A stretch of 64,000 nucleotides of DNA from Rhizobium sp. ICMP 5592 (GCF_009498525.1 NZ_QSNT01000001.1:310001-374000), one strand, 5' to 3'; shown: positions 8,495-17,570, numbered from the stretch's first letter. Notes: generated from the sequence alone by a model not told the origin. Program-made: numbers and translations.

Positions 8495-9733
8495 CTAGAA
8501 GCGATCGACGCGATACGGGGTGAGATCAATCGGTGGCGTTGCGCCGGTGACGAGGTCGGCGATCAGTCGTCCCGTCGTCGCAGCATAGGTCAGGCCCAGA
8601 TGTCCGTGGCCGGTGGCGTAAAACACGCCGCGATGTCTGGCGGAGGGACCGATGACGGGGACTGTGTCCGGAAGGGCCGGACGATGCCCCATCCATTCCG
8701 TCGCCGCCTCCGACGTCAGGTCCGGCAGAGCTTCCCTGGCTCGCTTCACCAGCACCTTGGCGCGGCGATAGTCGGGAGGCGCATCGAGCCCGGCCATCTC
8801 GACGGTTCCCCCAACACGAATTCCGCCGGCTGTCGGCGTCACCATGAACGCGCGGGCCGGCCAGATGATGGAATGGCGCATCGAGACGCCGGGGGCCATG
8901 ATCTGCGTGTGATAGCCGCGTTCGGTTTCGAGCGGGATCGGTTCGCCGAGCAGCCGGGACAATCGGCCAGTGTATGCGCCGGCGCAAAGGACGACCTCCG
9001 CCGCTTTGATCACCCTTCCGTCCTTCAACCGAATACCGGCGACGACATCGCCTGCCCGATCGAAGCCGACCACCTCCCCCTGCTCGACGCCGCCGCCCAA
9101 CGACAGGAAACGCTCACTAAGAGCGACCACGAGCCGATATGGATCCTTGACGGAACGGTTGTCCGGAAAAAGCACCCCGCGCCCGATCTTCGTCGCAAGC
9201 GCCGGCTCCAGATCGCGAATGGCATTCCCGTCGAGGATTTCGTGACGGAAACCGAAGCGCTCAAGCACCTCGATATGCTCCCGATCCGTCTTGAACTCGG
9301 CGTCGTCGGCGTAAAGGCTGAGGCAGCCTTCGGCGCTCAGCATGTCGGCCAGCCCCGCCGCCTGCAGCAAAGGATCGAGATCCTCGTAGACACGCTTGCA
9401 GAGCACGGCACCGGCGGCCTCCAGCTTGCGCACCCTGGACGGGCGGCTCGCCTCCAGAAAGCGGAGAAACCACGGTGCGAGCTTCGGCAGATAGGACGGA
9501 CGGACCCGCACCGGTCCTTCCGGATCGAGAAGCCATTTCGGCATCTGCGCCCAGACCGATGGGCGTGAGGCCGGCATGAACTCGGTGACCGCGATGCTCG
9601 CCATATTGCCATAGGACGCACCCTTTCCGGGCGCATCCTTGTCGATCAGGATGACGTTGCGTCCGCGCCGCTGCAATTCGAACGCAATGGTGACGCCGAT
9701 GATGCCGGCACCGACGACAGCGATAGGAGACAT
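8495..9733 (-). CDS. FAD-dependent D-amino-acid dehydrogenase-like oxidoreductase
   Basis: A 412-residue flavoprotein of the DAO/DadA family. The dinucleotide-binding motif GAGIIG is at residues 8-13, with the acidic end of the second strand in LIDKD, and a C-terminal GHGHLGLTYA motif closes the FAD site. In rhizobial hydroxyproline operons the same position is held by HypO, which oxidises cis-4-hydroxy-D-proline to pyrroline-4-hydroxy-2-carboxylate. That role is inferred from gene order. The start has GAGGG upstream. It lies between the DapA-family gene (52 bp gap) and the aldehyde dehydrogenase (41 bp gap). Confidence 0.88.
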   Translation of the reverse strand: MSPIAVVGAGIIGVTIAFELQRRGRNVILIDKDAPGKGASYGNMASIAVTEFMPASRPSVWAQMPKWLLDPEGPVRVRPSYLPKLAPWFLRFLEASRPSRVRKLEAAGAVLCKRVYEDLDPLLQAAGLADMLSAEGCLSLYADDAEFKTDREHIEVLERFGFRHEILDGNAIRDLEPALATKIGRGVLFPDNRSVKDPYRLVVALSERFLSLGGGVEQGEVVGFDRAGDVVAGIRLKDGRVIKAAEVVLCAGAYTGRLSRLLGEPIPLETERGYHTQIMAPGVSMRHSIIWPARAFMVTPTAGGIRVGGTVEMAGLDAPPDYRRAKVLVKRAREALPDLTSEAATEWMGHRPALPDTVPVIGPSARHRGVFYATGHGHLGLTYAATTGRLIADLVTGATPPIDLTPYRVDRF

Positions 9734-9785
9734 GATATGCCCTCAAGGCGAATGAGCAGTACGGGGTTGCTAGGTAGCCAATGGC

Positions 9786-10664
9786 TTACCAATTGAGGAT
9801 TGGTTCCATCGCCGCCCTGAACTCGGCCTTCTCTCCGTCCGTCAAGGACCCGAGCGGCGCGCGGCATTCACCGACCGGTGTGCCCAGAAGCTCGCAGCCA
9901 TACTTGATCTTCTGAACGAACTTGCCGCTCTCGAGAATGTTCATGGCCCGATAGAGAACCTTCATCTGCTCGCGCGCCCTGTCGAGATCGCCGGAGCGGA
10001 AGGTGCGGTCGAGATCGCAGCAGGCCTTGGCCATGCAGTTTGCAGGGCCGCAGATCCAGCAATCGGCACCCCAGAACATAAAGTCGAGGGCGATGTCGTC
10101 CGACCCGGAGATGAGGTCGATGCGGCCCTTGTAGCGCGCATGGATATCGACGGCGCGCTGCAGGATGCCCGAGCTTTCCTTGATGCCGATAACGCGCGGA
10201 TGGTCGGCCAGTGCATCCATCAGTTCAAAGGAAATCTCGATGCCGTCCTTAGGCGGGTAATTGTAAAGAATGAGGCTGACATCCACGGCGTCGAGAACCG
10301 CGCGGTAGTGCTTCAAAAGCTCGTCCTGTGTCGGGCGGGTATAGAAGGGCGTCGCCAGCAAGACGATGTCGTAGCCGATCTCCTTGGCGCGGGCCGTGTT
10401 CTCGATCACTTCGCGGGTTGCCGGCGCGTTGGTGCCGGCAATCAGGACTTCATCCTCGTTGGCGAAGTCCTTGACGAACTTCAGCACATCTTCCCGCTCC
10501 CTGTTGGACATCGAGAAATATTCACCGGTCGAGCCACAGGGCACCCAGCCCGTCGCTCCCGCCGCTCTCAGACTGACCATATGCTTCTCGAGCGCCTTGA
10601 AGTCGATCCTGCCGTCCGCATCAAACGGGGTGACGAGCGCAGGCATGACGCCTTTCAGTTTCAT
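9786..10664 (-). CDS. dihydrodipicolinate synthase (DapA) family lyase
   Basis: A 292-residue TIM-barrel Schiff-base enzyme. Visible residues are the GSTGEY loop near 44-49, the catalytic Tyr in YNYPP (134-138) and the Schiff-base Lys at 162 (GIKESSG). The length is normal for the family. It is unlikely to be biosynthetic DapA because it sits in a catabolic operon behind an amino-acid importer. The best contextual role is pyrroline-4-hydroxy-2-carboxylate deaminase (HypD-like), yielding 2-oxoglutarate semialdehyde for the aldehyde dehydrogenase. A sugar-acid aldolase or dehydratase is the alternative. AAAGGAGA precedes the ATG. Confidence 0.88.
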   Translation of the reverse strand: MKLKGVMPALVTPFDADGRIDFKALEKHMVSLRAAGATGWVPCGSTGEYFSMSNREREDVLKFVKDFANEDEVLIAGTNAPATREVIENTARAKEIGYDIVLLATPFYTRPTQDELLKHYRAVLDAVDVSLILYNYPPKDGIEISFELMDALADHPRVIGIKESSGILQRAVDIHARYKGRIDLISGSDDIALDFMFWGADCWICGPANCMAKACCDLDRTFRSGDLDRAREQMKVLYRAMNILESGKFVQKIKYGCELLGTPVGECRAPLGSLTDGEKAEFRAAMEPILNW

Positions 10665-10694
10665 GGGTATCTCCTTTTCAAGAATTGAATGGTG

Positions 10695-11360
10695 TCAGAT
10701 CGCCAGCTTGGCGAGGATGCGTCGCTCGATCAGCGAGACGGCGCGGGTCAACGGAAACGCGATGAAGAAATAGATGAGCGCGACGATGGTCAGCACCTCC
10801 ACCGGCCGGGCCGTATTGTTCGAGATGTTCTGGCCGACGAACATCAGGTCCGCCATGCCGACGGCGGAGACAAGCGCGCTTTCCTTGAACAGGCTGACGC
10901 AGTTCGACAGCAGCGTCGGGATCGCGCGAAGCACGGCCTGCGGCAGCACGACATTCACCACCTGCACACGGCGGGAAAGACCGAGCGCAACACAGGCGTC
11001 CAATTGTTCCGGGCCGACCGACTTCAGCGATGCGCGGAATGTCTCGCTGGTGATCGCCCCCATATAGAGGGTCAGTGCAATCACACCCGATGTCAGGTTG
11101 GAAAGCTCGACGCCGAGAACCAGCGGCAGGCAGAAGAAGATCCAGAAAAGCTGGATCAGCACCGGAGTGCCGCGAAAGAACTCGACATAGACGCTGGAGA
11201 TGCCGCGCAGCAAAACGCTGCGGGAGGTTCTGGCCAGCCCGATCAGAAAGCCGAGCGTGCACCCGAGGACGATGCAGATCAGTGTCAGCTTGATGGTCAT
11301 CCAGAGCCCGAGGGCCAGTGCATTCTGGAAGCGGAGAATGACGGAAAAATCGAGTGCCAC
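10695..11360 (-). CDS. polar amino-acid ABC transporter permease
   Basis: A 221-residue HisM/GlnP-type membrane subunit with several hydrophobic segments and the conserved coupling loop QLDACVALGLSRR near residue 135. VEFFRGTPVLIQ near 60 is typical of the polar amino-acid family. The start is GTG at 11360 with GGGAG upstream. It is paired with the next permease gene, 11 bp away, so the channel is probably a heterodimer. Transported solute inferred as hydroxyproline, proline or a betaine from the linked enzymes. Confidence 0.92.
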   Translation of the reverse strand: MALDFSVILRFQNALALGLWMTIKLTLICIVLGCTLGFLIGLARTSRSVLLRGISSVYVEFFRGTPVLIQLFWIFFCLPLVLGVELSNLTSGVIALTLYMGAITSETFRASLKSVGPEQLDACVALGLSRRVQVVNVVLPQAVLRAIPTLLSNCVSLFKESALVSAVGMADLMFVGQNISNNTARPVEVLTIVALIYFFIAFPLTRAVSLIERRILAKLAI

Positions 11361-11371
11361 TTTGCTTCTCC

Positions 11372-12034
11372 CTAACTCATCAAAAGCTGGCGACGGCGTT
11401 CGAGAAAGCCGACGAGCTGCGTTACAGGGAAAGAGACGGCGAAGTAGATGAGCGCGACGACCGTGAACGTCTCGATCGGCCTATAGGTCTCTGTGGCAAG
11501 CGACTTGCCCTGGTACATCAGGTCCTGGACGGCGACGATGGCGACCAGCGCGCTCTGCTGGAAGATGACGATGCCGTTGGTCAGCAGCACGGGAATGGAG
11601 GCCCGAAACGCGGTCGGAAGAACGATGTAGAGGATCCGCTGCAATGGGTTGAGGCCAAGCGCGATGCCGGCGTCCAATTGCTCTCGCGGCACCGCCTGGA
11701 TCGCCCCGCGATAGGCTTCCGCGTTGAACGCCATGAGATTGAGACCAAGCGCGAGGATGCCCATCGTCATCGATCCGAGGAAGAGGTTGAAGAGCATGGG
11801 AACGCAATAGAAGAACCAGACGATCTGCACGATCGCCGGCGTGCAGCGGAAGAACTCGACGAAGAGCATGGCCGGCAGCCGGATGACGGCAATGCGGTTC
11901 ATGATCAGGAGCGCGAGCACGAAGCCGAAGGCCAGCCCGATCACGTTGGCGGCAATCGTCAGTTCGAGCGTGACGACAAGCCCCTTCAGGAGCGGGCCGA
12001 AGGATATGGAGTTGAAGTCGAAGGAATAGTTCAC
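11372..12034 (-). CDS. polar amino-acid ABC transporter permease
   Basis: A 220-residue partner permease of the same HisQ/HisM class, with VEFFRCTPAIVQIVWF near residue 65 and the coupling loop QLDAGIALGLNPLQR near 138. The start is GTG at 12034 behind a strong AGGAGG. It lies nine bases after the ATPase gene and eleven before the second permease, so transporter stoichiometry is set within one transcript. Sequence similarity to the neighbouring permease is clear but not close, the usual heterodimer arrangement. Confidence 0.92.
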   Translation of the reverse strand: MNYSFDFNSISFGPLLKGLVVTLELTIAANVIGLAFGFVLALLIMNRIAVIRLPAMLFVEFFRCTPAIVQIVWFFYCVPMLFNLFLGSMTMGILALGLNLMAFNAEAYRGAIQAVPREQLDAGIALGLNPLQRILYIVLPTAFRASIPVLLTNGIVIFQQSALVAIVAVQDLMYQGKSLATETYRPIETFTVVALIYFAVSFPVTQLVGFLERRRQLLMS

Positions 12035-12043
12035 GCCGACCTC

Positions 12044-12823
12044 CTATTGCCGAATGTGGAAAACGCGGTCGATGAATTCCCTCGTCCGCTCTTCCTTTGG
12101 AGCGCCGAGAACCTGCTCGGGCGGGCCGTCCTCCACCACGACGCCACCGGCGCAGAAGATGACGCGCGAAGCGATGTTCTTTGCAAACCACATGTCATGG
12201 GTGACGATCATCATCGGCATGTCCTGCCCGGCGAGCTGCAGGATGACCTGCTCCACTTCGGCTACCAGTTCGGGATCGAGCGCGGACGTCACTTCGTCGA
12301 ACAGCATCAGCTTCGGATCGAGCATCAGGGCACGCGCAATCGCCACGCGCTGTTTCTGGCCGCCGGAGAGTTGCGCCGGAAAGGCGCTTGCCTTTGCGGC
12401 GAGACCGAAGCGCTCAAGAAGCGCATCTGCTCTCTGGATCGCGCTCGACTTCTTTTCACCCCTCACCTTGCACGGTGCGAGGATCAGGTTCTGGAGAACG
12501 GTCAAATGCGGAAACAGGGTGTAATGCTGGAAGACCATGCCGATCGAGCGGCGCACTTCCGGGTCGATGACGGTTTTCTTGTTCAGGCCTTCAGACGAGA
12601 TATACGGCTTGCCGCCGAAGGTGATCGATCCGCTGTCAATCTTCTCCAGCCCCATCATGACCCGCAACAGCGTACTTTTTCCGCCGCCGCTCGGGCCGAT
12701 GACGACGACCCGCTCGCCCGGCTTCATTTCGATGTCGAGCCCCTTGAGCACCTGGACGTGCGGCCCATAGCTCTTGTGAAGGCTCTGCATTTTGACAAGG
12801 GGAAGGCTGAAAGACATCGTCAT
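12044..12823 (-). CDS. polar amino-acid ABC transporter ATP-binding protein
   Basis: A 259-residue GlnQ/HisP-type ATPase. Walker A is GPSGGGKS near 44-51, the Q-loop is VFQHYTLFPH, the signature LSGGQKQR lies near 155, Walker B is LMLFDEVTSALDPE and the switch His is in IVTHDMWFA. It energises the two permeases that follow. The ribosome-binding site is weak, and a second in-frame ATG lies two codons downstream, so the exact start is uncertain by a few residues. Confidence 0.93.
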   Translation of the reverse strand: MTMSFSLPLVKMQSLHKSYGPHVQVLKGLDIEMKPGERVVVIGPSGGGKSTLLRVMMGLEKIDSGSITFGGKPYISSEGLNKKTVIDPEVRRSIGMVFQHYTLFPHLTVLQNLILAPCKVRGEKKSSAIQRADALLERFGLAAKASAFPAQLSGGQKQRVAIARALMLDPKLMLFDEVTSALDPELVAEVEQVILQLAGQDMPMMIVTHDMWFAKNIASRVIFCAGGVVVEDGPPEQVLGAPKEERTREFIDRVFHIRQ

Positions 12824-12852
12824 GGCCGATCTCGAAGGTAGAGGGTGGTAAA

Positions 12853-12882
12853 GGAGCCGGGCAAACGCATCCGCCCGGCTCC
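12853..12882 (-). other. intercistronic stem-loop after the binding-protein gene
   Basis: Perfect 10-bp GC-rich inverted repeat (GGAGCCGGGC at 12853-12862 and its complement at 12873-12882) with a 10-base loop. It lies between the binding-protein stop and the ATPase start. Such hairpins commonly stabilise the upstream message or cut read-through, so that binding protein is made in excess over the membrane parts. Confidence 0.7.
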
Positions 12883-12890
12883 AGCGAAGG

Positions 12891-13724
12891 TTATTTCGCG
12901 CCCTTGAGGACCTCGTCGACCGCCTTGCGGATCAGCGCATCGACTTCGCCAGTCGCAACCTTCTCCTCGAGAAAGATATTCAGGACCTCGACGTCGGCCG
13001 CCGACAAGTGATGCGGCAGGCCGAATGCGACGCCCTGTTTAGCGAGCGCCGGCGTTGGGTTCATCGCAACCGCCCAGTCCGGATTGGACTGCGTGAAAAG
13101 CTGATTGGTGTCGGAGGCGTCGACAAGGATATCCGCCCGCTTCGAGACGACGGCCAAACGGGTCTCGTCATTGCCGGGAAGGCGCAGGATCGTTGCGGTT
13201 TTCACTGCGGCCGAAATCGCCTTGTCCTGTGCCGTTCCGGACATGACCGCAAGCGTCACGCCTTCCTTGTCGATGTCAGCGACGGAAGCGGCACCCGCCG
13301 GGATCTTCGGGTTGTTCTTATTATAGGCAAGCGAGATCTGATACTCCATCGCCGGGATCGAGAACTGTACCGCCATGGCGCGGGCGGGCGTCCGGTTAAG
13401 CGCGAGCGAAACGTCCCATTTCCCCGCCTGGAGGCCGGCAACGATATTGTCCCAGGTGGTATCGACAAATTCCGGCTTCACCTTCAGAGCATCCGCGAAT
13501 TCACGGCAGAGATCGGCGAAGAAGCCGGAATACTCGCCGGTTGCCGGGTCGCGCATCACGTAGGGCGGTGCGACAGCCGCGCCGCAGCGCAGGGCGCCGG
13601 CCTTCTGCACACCCTGCCAATAGCCCTCGGCCGACTGGGCGAATGCTGAGGTGGCGGACAGGCCTGTCATCAGGGCGAGCGCAGGCAGCGCCCGCAAAGC
13701 GAACGTCATCATCTTCGAAAGCAT
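12891..13724 (-). CDS. periplasmic amino-acid-binding protein (family 3 solute-binding)
   Basis: A 277-residue periplasmic binding protein with a signal peptide: Lys-Met start, hydrophobic ALRALPALALMTG and a cleavage region ending near ATSAFAQ. The mature part shows the family-3 layout: ALRCGAAVAPPYVM at the first lobe, YSGFFADLCREFADAL, and WDVSLALNRTPARA near the hinge. Two in-frame ATGs lie six bases apart; GAGGA is immediately next to the first but six bases from the second, so 13724 is preferred over 13730. It is the promoter-proximal gene of the catabolic operon and reads away from the GntR regulator. Confidence 0.9.
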   Translation of the reverse strand: MLSKMMTFALRALPALALMTGLSATSAFAQSAEGYWQGVQKAGALRCGAAVAPPYVMRDPATGEYSGFFADLCREFADALKVKPEFVDTTWDNIVAGLQAGKWDVSLALNRTPARAMAVQFSIPAMEYQISLAYNKNNPKIPAGAASVADIDKEGVTLAVMSGTAQDKAISAAVKTATILRLPGNDETRLAVVSKRADILVDASDTNQLFTQSNPDWAVAMNPTPALAKQGVAFGLPHHLSAADVEVLNIFLEEKVATGEVDALIRKAVDEVLKGAK

Positions 13725-13795
13725 CGGCATTCCTCTTTTGCTGTGCGCGAAGCGCGGGTTCCACTCGTCGGCTTAGGCCAATCTTCGTGTTTTTT

Positions 13796-13841
13796 GTCGG
13801 CTACGTGTCGACTTGACGATTTATGTCGTCTACATGTCGAC
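13796..13841. promoter_or_regulatory. paired 17-bp direct repeats in the GntR/hyp-type divergent promoter
   Basis: Two copies of a 17-bp element, at 13796-13812 and 13825-13841, share GTCG, CTAC and TGTCGAC and differ at two positions; starts are 29 bp apart. Each contains TGTCGAC, resembling the GT(N)nAC half-sites that FadR/FCD-type GntR proteins bind. Position between the divergent binding-protein and GntR genes makes them the likely operators. No experiment or alignment supports this beyond the sequence. Confidence 0.6.
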
Positions 13842-13920
13842 AAAGTCAAGCGGAAAAATTACATTGCTGGCACACAGTTTTTCTGGCCCTATGGCGGCTG
13901 GGAATTTGAAAGGGGTTTAA

Positions 13921-14640
13921 GTGTCTGACGAAGCAGAAGTGAAACGCGCCAGGGGAACTGGCTGGAAAAGCGTCTATGACACGCTAAGAAACGAGATTCT
14001 CGCGCTGACCCTGCAGCCCGGCCAGCTCCTCGACGAGACGACCCTTGCCGAACGCTTCGACATGTCCCGCTCCCCGGTCCGTGAGGCGTTGATCCGCCTT
14101 GCCGGCGAGGATCTGGTCGTAACGCTATCGAACCGTAGCACGATTGTCGCGCCGATCGAGGTCGCCACCTTCCCGAAATATGTGGAAGCGCTCGACATTG
14201 CCCAGCGCATGAATACGCGCCTTGCGGCGGCCCTGCGCACCGACGCCGATCTGAAGGCGATCACCCGCAGACAAAAGGAGTTCGAGGCGGCCGTCCGCAC
14301 GGGCAATCATCTGCAGATGTCGGAAGCGAACAAGCAATTCCACATGGCGATCGCCGACGCCGGCAAGAATCCGTATCTCGCATCGTTCTACGAGCGGCTT
14401 CTCAACCAGGGCCAGCGTATGCTCCATCTGCATTTCGAGTATCTGGAGCGCACGCATGAAGGCTATCTGCTGACCGACGAGCACCAGCTCATGCTCGACG
14501 CCATCAAGGCAAAGAACGTCGATCTTGCCGACGAACTCGCACACGCACACACGCGCCAGTTCCAGGATAATTTCATCAACTTCATGCGGGAAAACTATAC
14601 GACCGACGTCACGCTCGACCCGCTCCGCGCAGCGCAATAA
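13921..14640 (+). CDS. GntR family transcriptional regulator (FadR/FCD subfamily)
   Basis: A 239-residue DNA-binding regulator. The N-terminal winged helix-turn-helix includes LLDETTLAERFDMSRSPVRE near residues 35-54. The C-terminal all-helical FCD ligand domain shows spaced His residues (HMAIADAG, DEHQLML, HAHTRQF) that usually bind a metal. Translation starts at GTG 13921 behind AAAGGGG. It is divergent from the imino-acid operon, with repeated sites between them, and is probably its ligand-responsive repressor or activator. The downstream ProC-like gene is 14 bp away and co-transcribed. Confidence 0.92.
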   Translation: MSDEAEVKRARGTGWKSVYDTLRNEILALTLQPGQLLDETTLAERFDMSRSPVREALIRLAGEDLVVTLSNRSTIVAPIEVATFPKYVEALDIAQRMNTRLAAALRTDADLKAITRRQKEFEAAVRTGNHLQMSEANKQFHMAIADAGKNPYLASFYERLLNQGQRMLHLHFEYLERTHEGYLLTDEHQLMLDAIKAKNVDLADELAHAHTRQFQDNFINFMRENYTTDVTLDPLRAAQ

Positions 14641-14654
14641 TCAGGATACCTGCT

Positions 14655-15425
14655 ATGAAAATCGGTTTTGTCGGAACAGGCGCGATCACCGAGGCGATGG
14701 TGACCGGCATGCTGACGGGGTCGCCCCTTGCCAGCGAAGTCATCATCTCGCCCCGCAACGCCGATGTTGCAGCGAGACTGGCGGAAAAGTTTCCCGCAGT
14801 GCGAATTGCCGCCGACAACCAGGCGGTCGTCGATGCCTCCGAGATTCTGTTCCTGGCAATCCGGCCGCAGGTTGCCGAGGACGTGGTCAGGACTCTGAGC
14901 TTCCCCGAAGGCCAGATGGTGGTGAGCGTGATTGCCGCCGTGGATCGCGGCACGCTCATCGAATGGATCGGTCGCAACGTTCGCCTGACGCAGGCGGTTC
15001 CCCTGCCGTTTGTTGCCGATCGTGATGGCGTGACCGCGATCTACCCGCCGGACCGCGACGTCGCTTCGCTGTTCTCTGCGCTGGGAACCGCCGTCGAATG
15101 CAATACGAGAGAGGAATACGATCTCTTGGCCGCAGCGAGCGCGATGATGGCGACATATTTCGGCATCATGGACCGCGCCACAGGCTGGCTCACCGAAAAG
15201 GGAATGCCGGAACGCACGGCGCGGGCTTACCTCGCGCCGCTTTTCGCCAGCCTTTCGCAGACCGCACTCAAATCCAGCGAAACCTCCTTCGAGGACATGA
15301 GCCGCGAGTTTGCGACGAAGGGTGGCCTCAACGAACAGGTCCTGTCCGATTTCAACCGCAATGGCGGCATGGCGGCGCTGACGGCGGCGCTCGACCGCGT
15401 CCTCACCCGCATTACCAAGAACTGA
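14655..15425 (+). CDS. pyrroline-5-carboxylate reductase (ProC)-like oxidoreductase
   Basis: A 256-residue NAD(P)-dependent reductase of the ProC/F420 oxidoreductase fold. The N terminus MKIGFVGTGAITEAM carries the GxGxxxxA nucleotide-binding turn; the C-terminal all-helical half is present and the length is normal. The usual P5CR signature region (SPGGTT-type) reads ATKGGLNEQ, so substrate contacts probably differ. Located with hydroxyproline-type genes it may reduce a pyrroline carboxylate intermediate or yield proline. AGGA precedes the start. It converges on the AraC gene across a 147-bp gap. Confidence 0.83.
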   Translation: MKIGFVGTGAITEAMVTGMLTGSPLASEVIISPRNADVAARLAEKFPAVRIAADNQAVVDASEILFLAIRPQVAEDVVRTLSFPEGQMVVSVIAAVDRGTLIEWIGRNVRLTQAVPLPFVADRDGVTAIYPPDRDVASLFSALGTAVECNTREEYDLLAAASAMMATYFGIMDRATGWLTEKGMPERTARAYLAPLFASLSQTALKSSETSFEDMSREFATKGGLNEQVLSDFNRNGGMAALTAALDRVLTRITKN

Positions 15426-15572
15426 CACCGCAGAAAGGCGTCCTGGACTGGGTCGCGCCCATCTTAGCTTGGTCATGCGGCGCATCCGGATGACTTTGGC
15501 CCGTGTCTCTTAAACCCATTCGCAAGTTCGAAATGGACCGGATGAATTCGCAGCAGATCGCCTTATCGGTCG

Positions 15573-16703
15573 TCAAAGGCCAAGTGTGCTGAGCCAGCTA
15601 TCGAAGGTCGGGGCCTCCTCCGTATGTGGCGGGTGTTCGATCCTGAGCTCTCCCATATGCTTGCGCACTTCGCTGGGGCTATAGCCGAATTCATGCGTGA
15701 AAGCGCGGCTGAAATTAGCTGCGGAATCGAAACCAAACTGGCTGGCGATATCGATAATTTTTCGGCTATTGGCAGGATCGGCAATTGCCGCGCGAGCGGC
15801 CAAAAGCCGTCTTTTGCGGATATAGTTCAAAACGCCGCCCGATGTTTGGAACAGCTCATAGAGCCGGGTGCGCGAAATCGCCAGTTCACGGCTCAAGGTT
15901 TCGGGCGTCAGGTCTTCTGAACCCAGATTGCTTTGGATAAAGCGCCGGGCGCGAGTCATCAGTCCGATTTGCGAAGTTTGGTCGTTGACCATATGACAGT
16001 CCATGAGCGGCGCAATACTATGGAACACCATCTCTCGAAGTTGGCTTCTCACACCCTGCAGATCGTCCCTTGTTAAACAACCAAGATTCGCCTCGAGGAA
16101 AGCAACGTAATCAGAGAGAAGCTTCACGCGTGCGCCACTGAAAACAACATTGTTGCTGGCGCCCGGCAACCCGCCTCGATCGGTAAAAAGATCATATGGC
16201 AGGATCAGGGTGATCGATTCCGCGCTCAGGGTACGTCCGTAAAAAGGATAACCGAGTGTCCGGATCTCCATCATGCCAGGCTCGTTTTCAGCAACTCGCC
16301 CGTTAACGCCAGTCCATGTTCTTCCGCTGCGCAGGAAAGTAATCTGCCAGTGATCTATGGAGCTAAAGCGTACTTTCTCGGCCGAGCGCTCATAACTGAA
16401 AGCCGGTGTGGCTTGCTGGATAAGCAGCACCCCTTCAAGATTCCAGATGGTTTGATTGACCGGAAAACAGTCGTCAACTTTGGCATTCTCCGGCAGGCGC
16501 ATATCTATCAGCGGCGCCATGCGGTCCTGCCACGCCGCAAACTGTTGGCCTGGAACCAGGTCCTGCGTCGAAAATGGCAGCGAAACCAGCTCTGGCGCCT
16601 TCTGGTTTTCGCTACAGAGCGGCGCCTGGGATATGCGCGGCCATCGACGCCTTTCTACAAACGCTGGCTGTTCTGAGGAAGCATCAGTTTTGTTCCACAT
16701 CAT
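15573..16703 (-). CDS. AraC family transcriptional regulator
   Basis: A 376-residue regulator with an N-terminal sensory domain of the AraC-binding-2 type (FSTQDLVPGQQFAAWQDRM near 50) and a C-terminal double helix-turn-helix (LSRELAISRTRLYELF, then DIASQFGFDSAANFSRAF and FGYSPSEVRK). The start at 16703 uses the first of two adjacent ATGs, eight bases after AAAGG. A clear paralogue with the same architecture lies at 25620-26810, and the two flank the GH26/UDP-xylose glycan operon. Its target is not visible; the flanking glycan genes are candidates. Confidence 0.9.
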   Translation of the reverse strand: MMWNKTDASSEQPAFVERRRWPRISQAPLCSENQKAPELVSLPFSTQDLVPGQQFAAWQDRMAPLIDMRLPENAKVDDCFPVNQTIWNLEGVLLIQQATPAFSYERSAEKVRFSSIDHWQITFLRSGRTWTGVNGRVAENEPGMMEIRTLGYPFYGRTLSAESITLILPYDLFTDRGGLPGASNNVVFSGARVKLLSDYVAFLEANLGCLTRDDLQGVRSQLREMVFHSIAPLMDCHMVNDQTSQIGLMTRARRFIQSNLGSEDLTPETLSRELAISRTRLYELFQTSGGVLNYIRKRRLLAARAAIADPANSRKIIDIASQFGFDSAANFSRAFTHEFGYSPSEVRKHMGELRIEHPPHTEEAPTFDSWLSTLGL

Positions 16704-17214
16704 TGTGGGGGCCTTTCGACAGTACGCCGAACGTTGTCTGGCCGTAGTGACAGTATATTCGCCAAGGACTGGGTAAATACCCAATACATGAGCGAGACCA
16801 AACAGTTAGAGCGGAAAATAACCTTGACGTAGGGAATAGTTCCTTTCCCGAATACTCCGATTGGTATCGGAGCATCCAAAAACAGCCCAAATCTGATTGC
16901 ATTGCACCCTTGGAAAGGGGACAGAGAGACGCGTAGAAAGCCACCGTATCGTATCTTGGAAAATGAGTTCTGTCTGATGGCAAGGCATCAGCAGACAAGT
17001 TCGCGAAAGCAAAAGGCGCCCGACCGAAGGTTCTGGGCAGCGATCGCAAGTGAAGCGGAATAAACGCCCTTAAGGATGGCATTGTTGCAGACCTTGGCCT
17101 GAAATTGCAACAAATAATTAATCAGAAATCCCTAATCTTATCAAGCAACTTATGACGAAAAATTAAACAATTTTCGCCATAATGATGCATTGCAACAAAC
17201 ACAGGAAGTAACTT
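16704..17214. promoter_or_regulatory. 511-bp gap upstream of AraC and the small secreted protein
   Basis: No credible gene. The right-hand 110 bases are strongly AT-rich with repeated TTGCAA-like tracts and probably carry the promoter of the gene at 17215. The left part carries the AraC promoter reading the other way. Confidence 0.4.
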
Positions 17215-17535
17215 ATGAAGTTGAATCGGAATCTATATAATGCAATCCCCAATCGCCGCCTGTTGAAATTGGCAATAACTGCTTTGGGAACATTGGCAAT
17301 TTCGGTAACTCTACTTAGCAGCGCAAATGCAGCTGATTTGAAGCGGCCGGAAAAGAAAACCATCGAATTATATATGAAAAAATATGAGAGAAATCACACT
17401 TTCTTCTACACCGGGAACCCGCATGCAGGAAAAGTCAACGTTTCCGCAGAGGAGTATTTCAAGGGTGCGCCCTATATTTGCACACCAAGCGGATTTGGAA
17501 GAACATCGCACTGTTATGCGCGCCGTGCATATTAA
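17215..17535 (+). CDS. small secreted protein of unknown function
   Basis: A 106-residue protein with an N-terminal signal peptide (Arg/Lys-rich start, hydrophobic LLKLAITALGTLAISVTLL, cleavage after SSANA). The mature part of about 65 residues is basic and aromatic, and its two Cys residues near the C terminus (YICTPSGF and SHCYARR) could form a disulfide. AGGAAG precedes the ATG. I recognise no domain. It stands alone on the plus strand, next to the secreted DUF995 and GH26 genes, so an envelope or matrix role is possible but unproven. Confidence 0.7.
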   Translation: MKLNRNLYNAIPNRRLLKLAITALGTLAISVTLLSSANAADLKRPEKKTIELYMKKYERNHTFFYTGNPHAGKVNVSAEEYFKGAPYICTPSGFGRTSHCYARRAY

Positions 17536-17570
17536 TGCAAATATAGGCTCTTGCGGATCATCCGAAAAAC

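Noticed and set aside
11354..12841. 495-codon plus-strand frame opposite the permease and ATPase genes
   Set aside because: Spans two genuine genes with clear ABC-transporter motifs on the other strand; translation is Arg/His/Asp-rich without domains.
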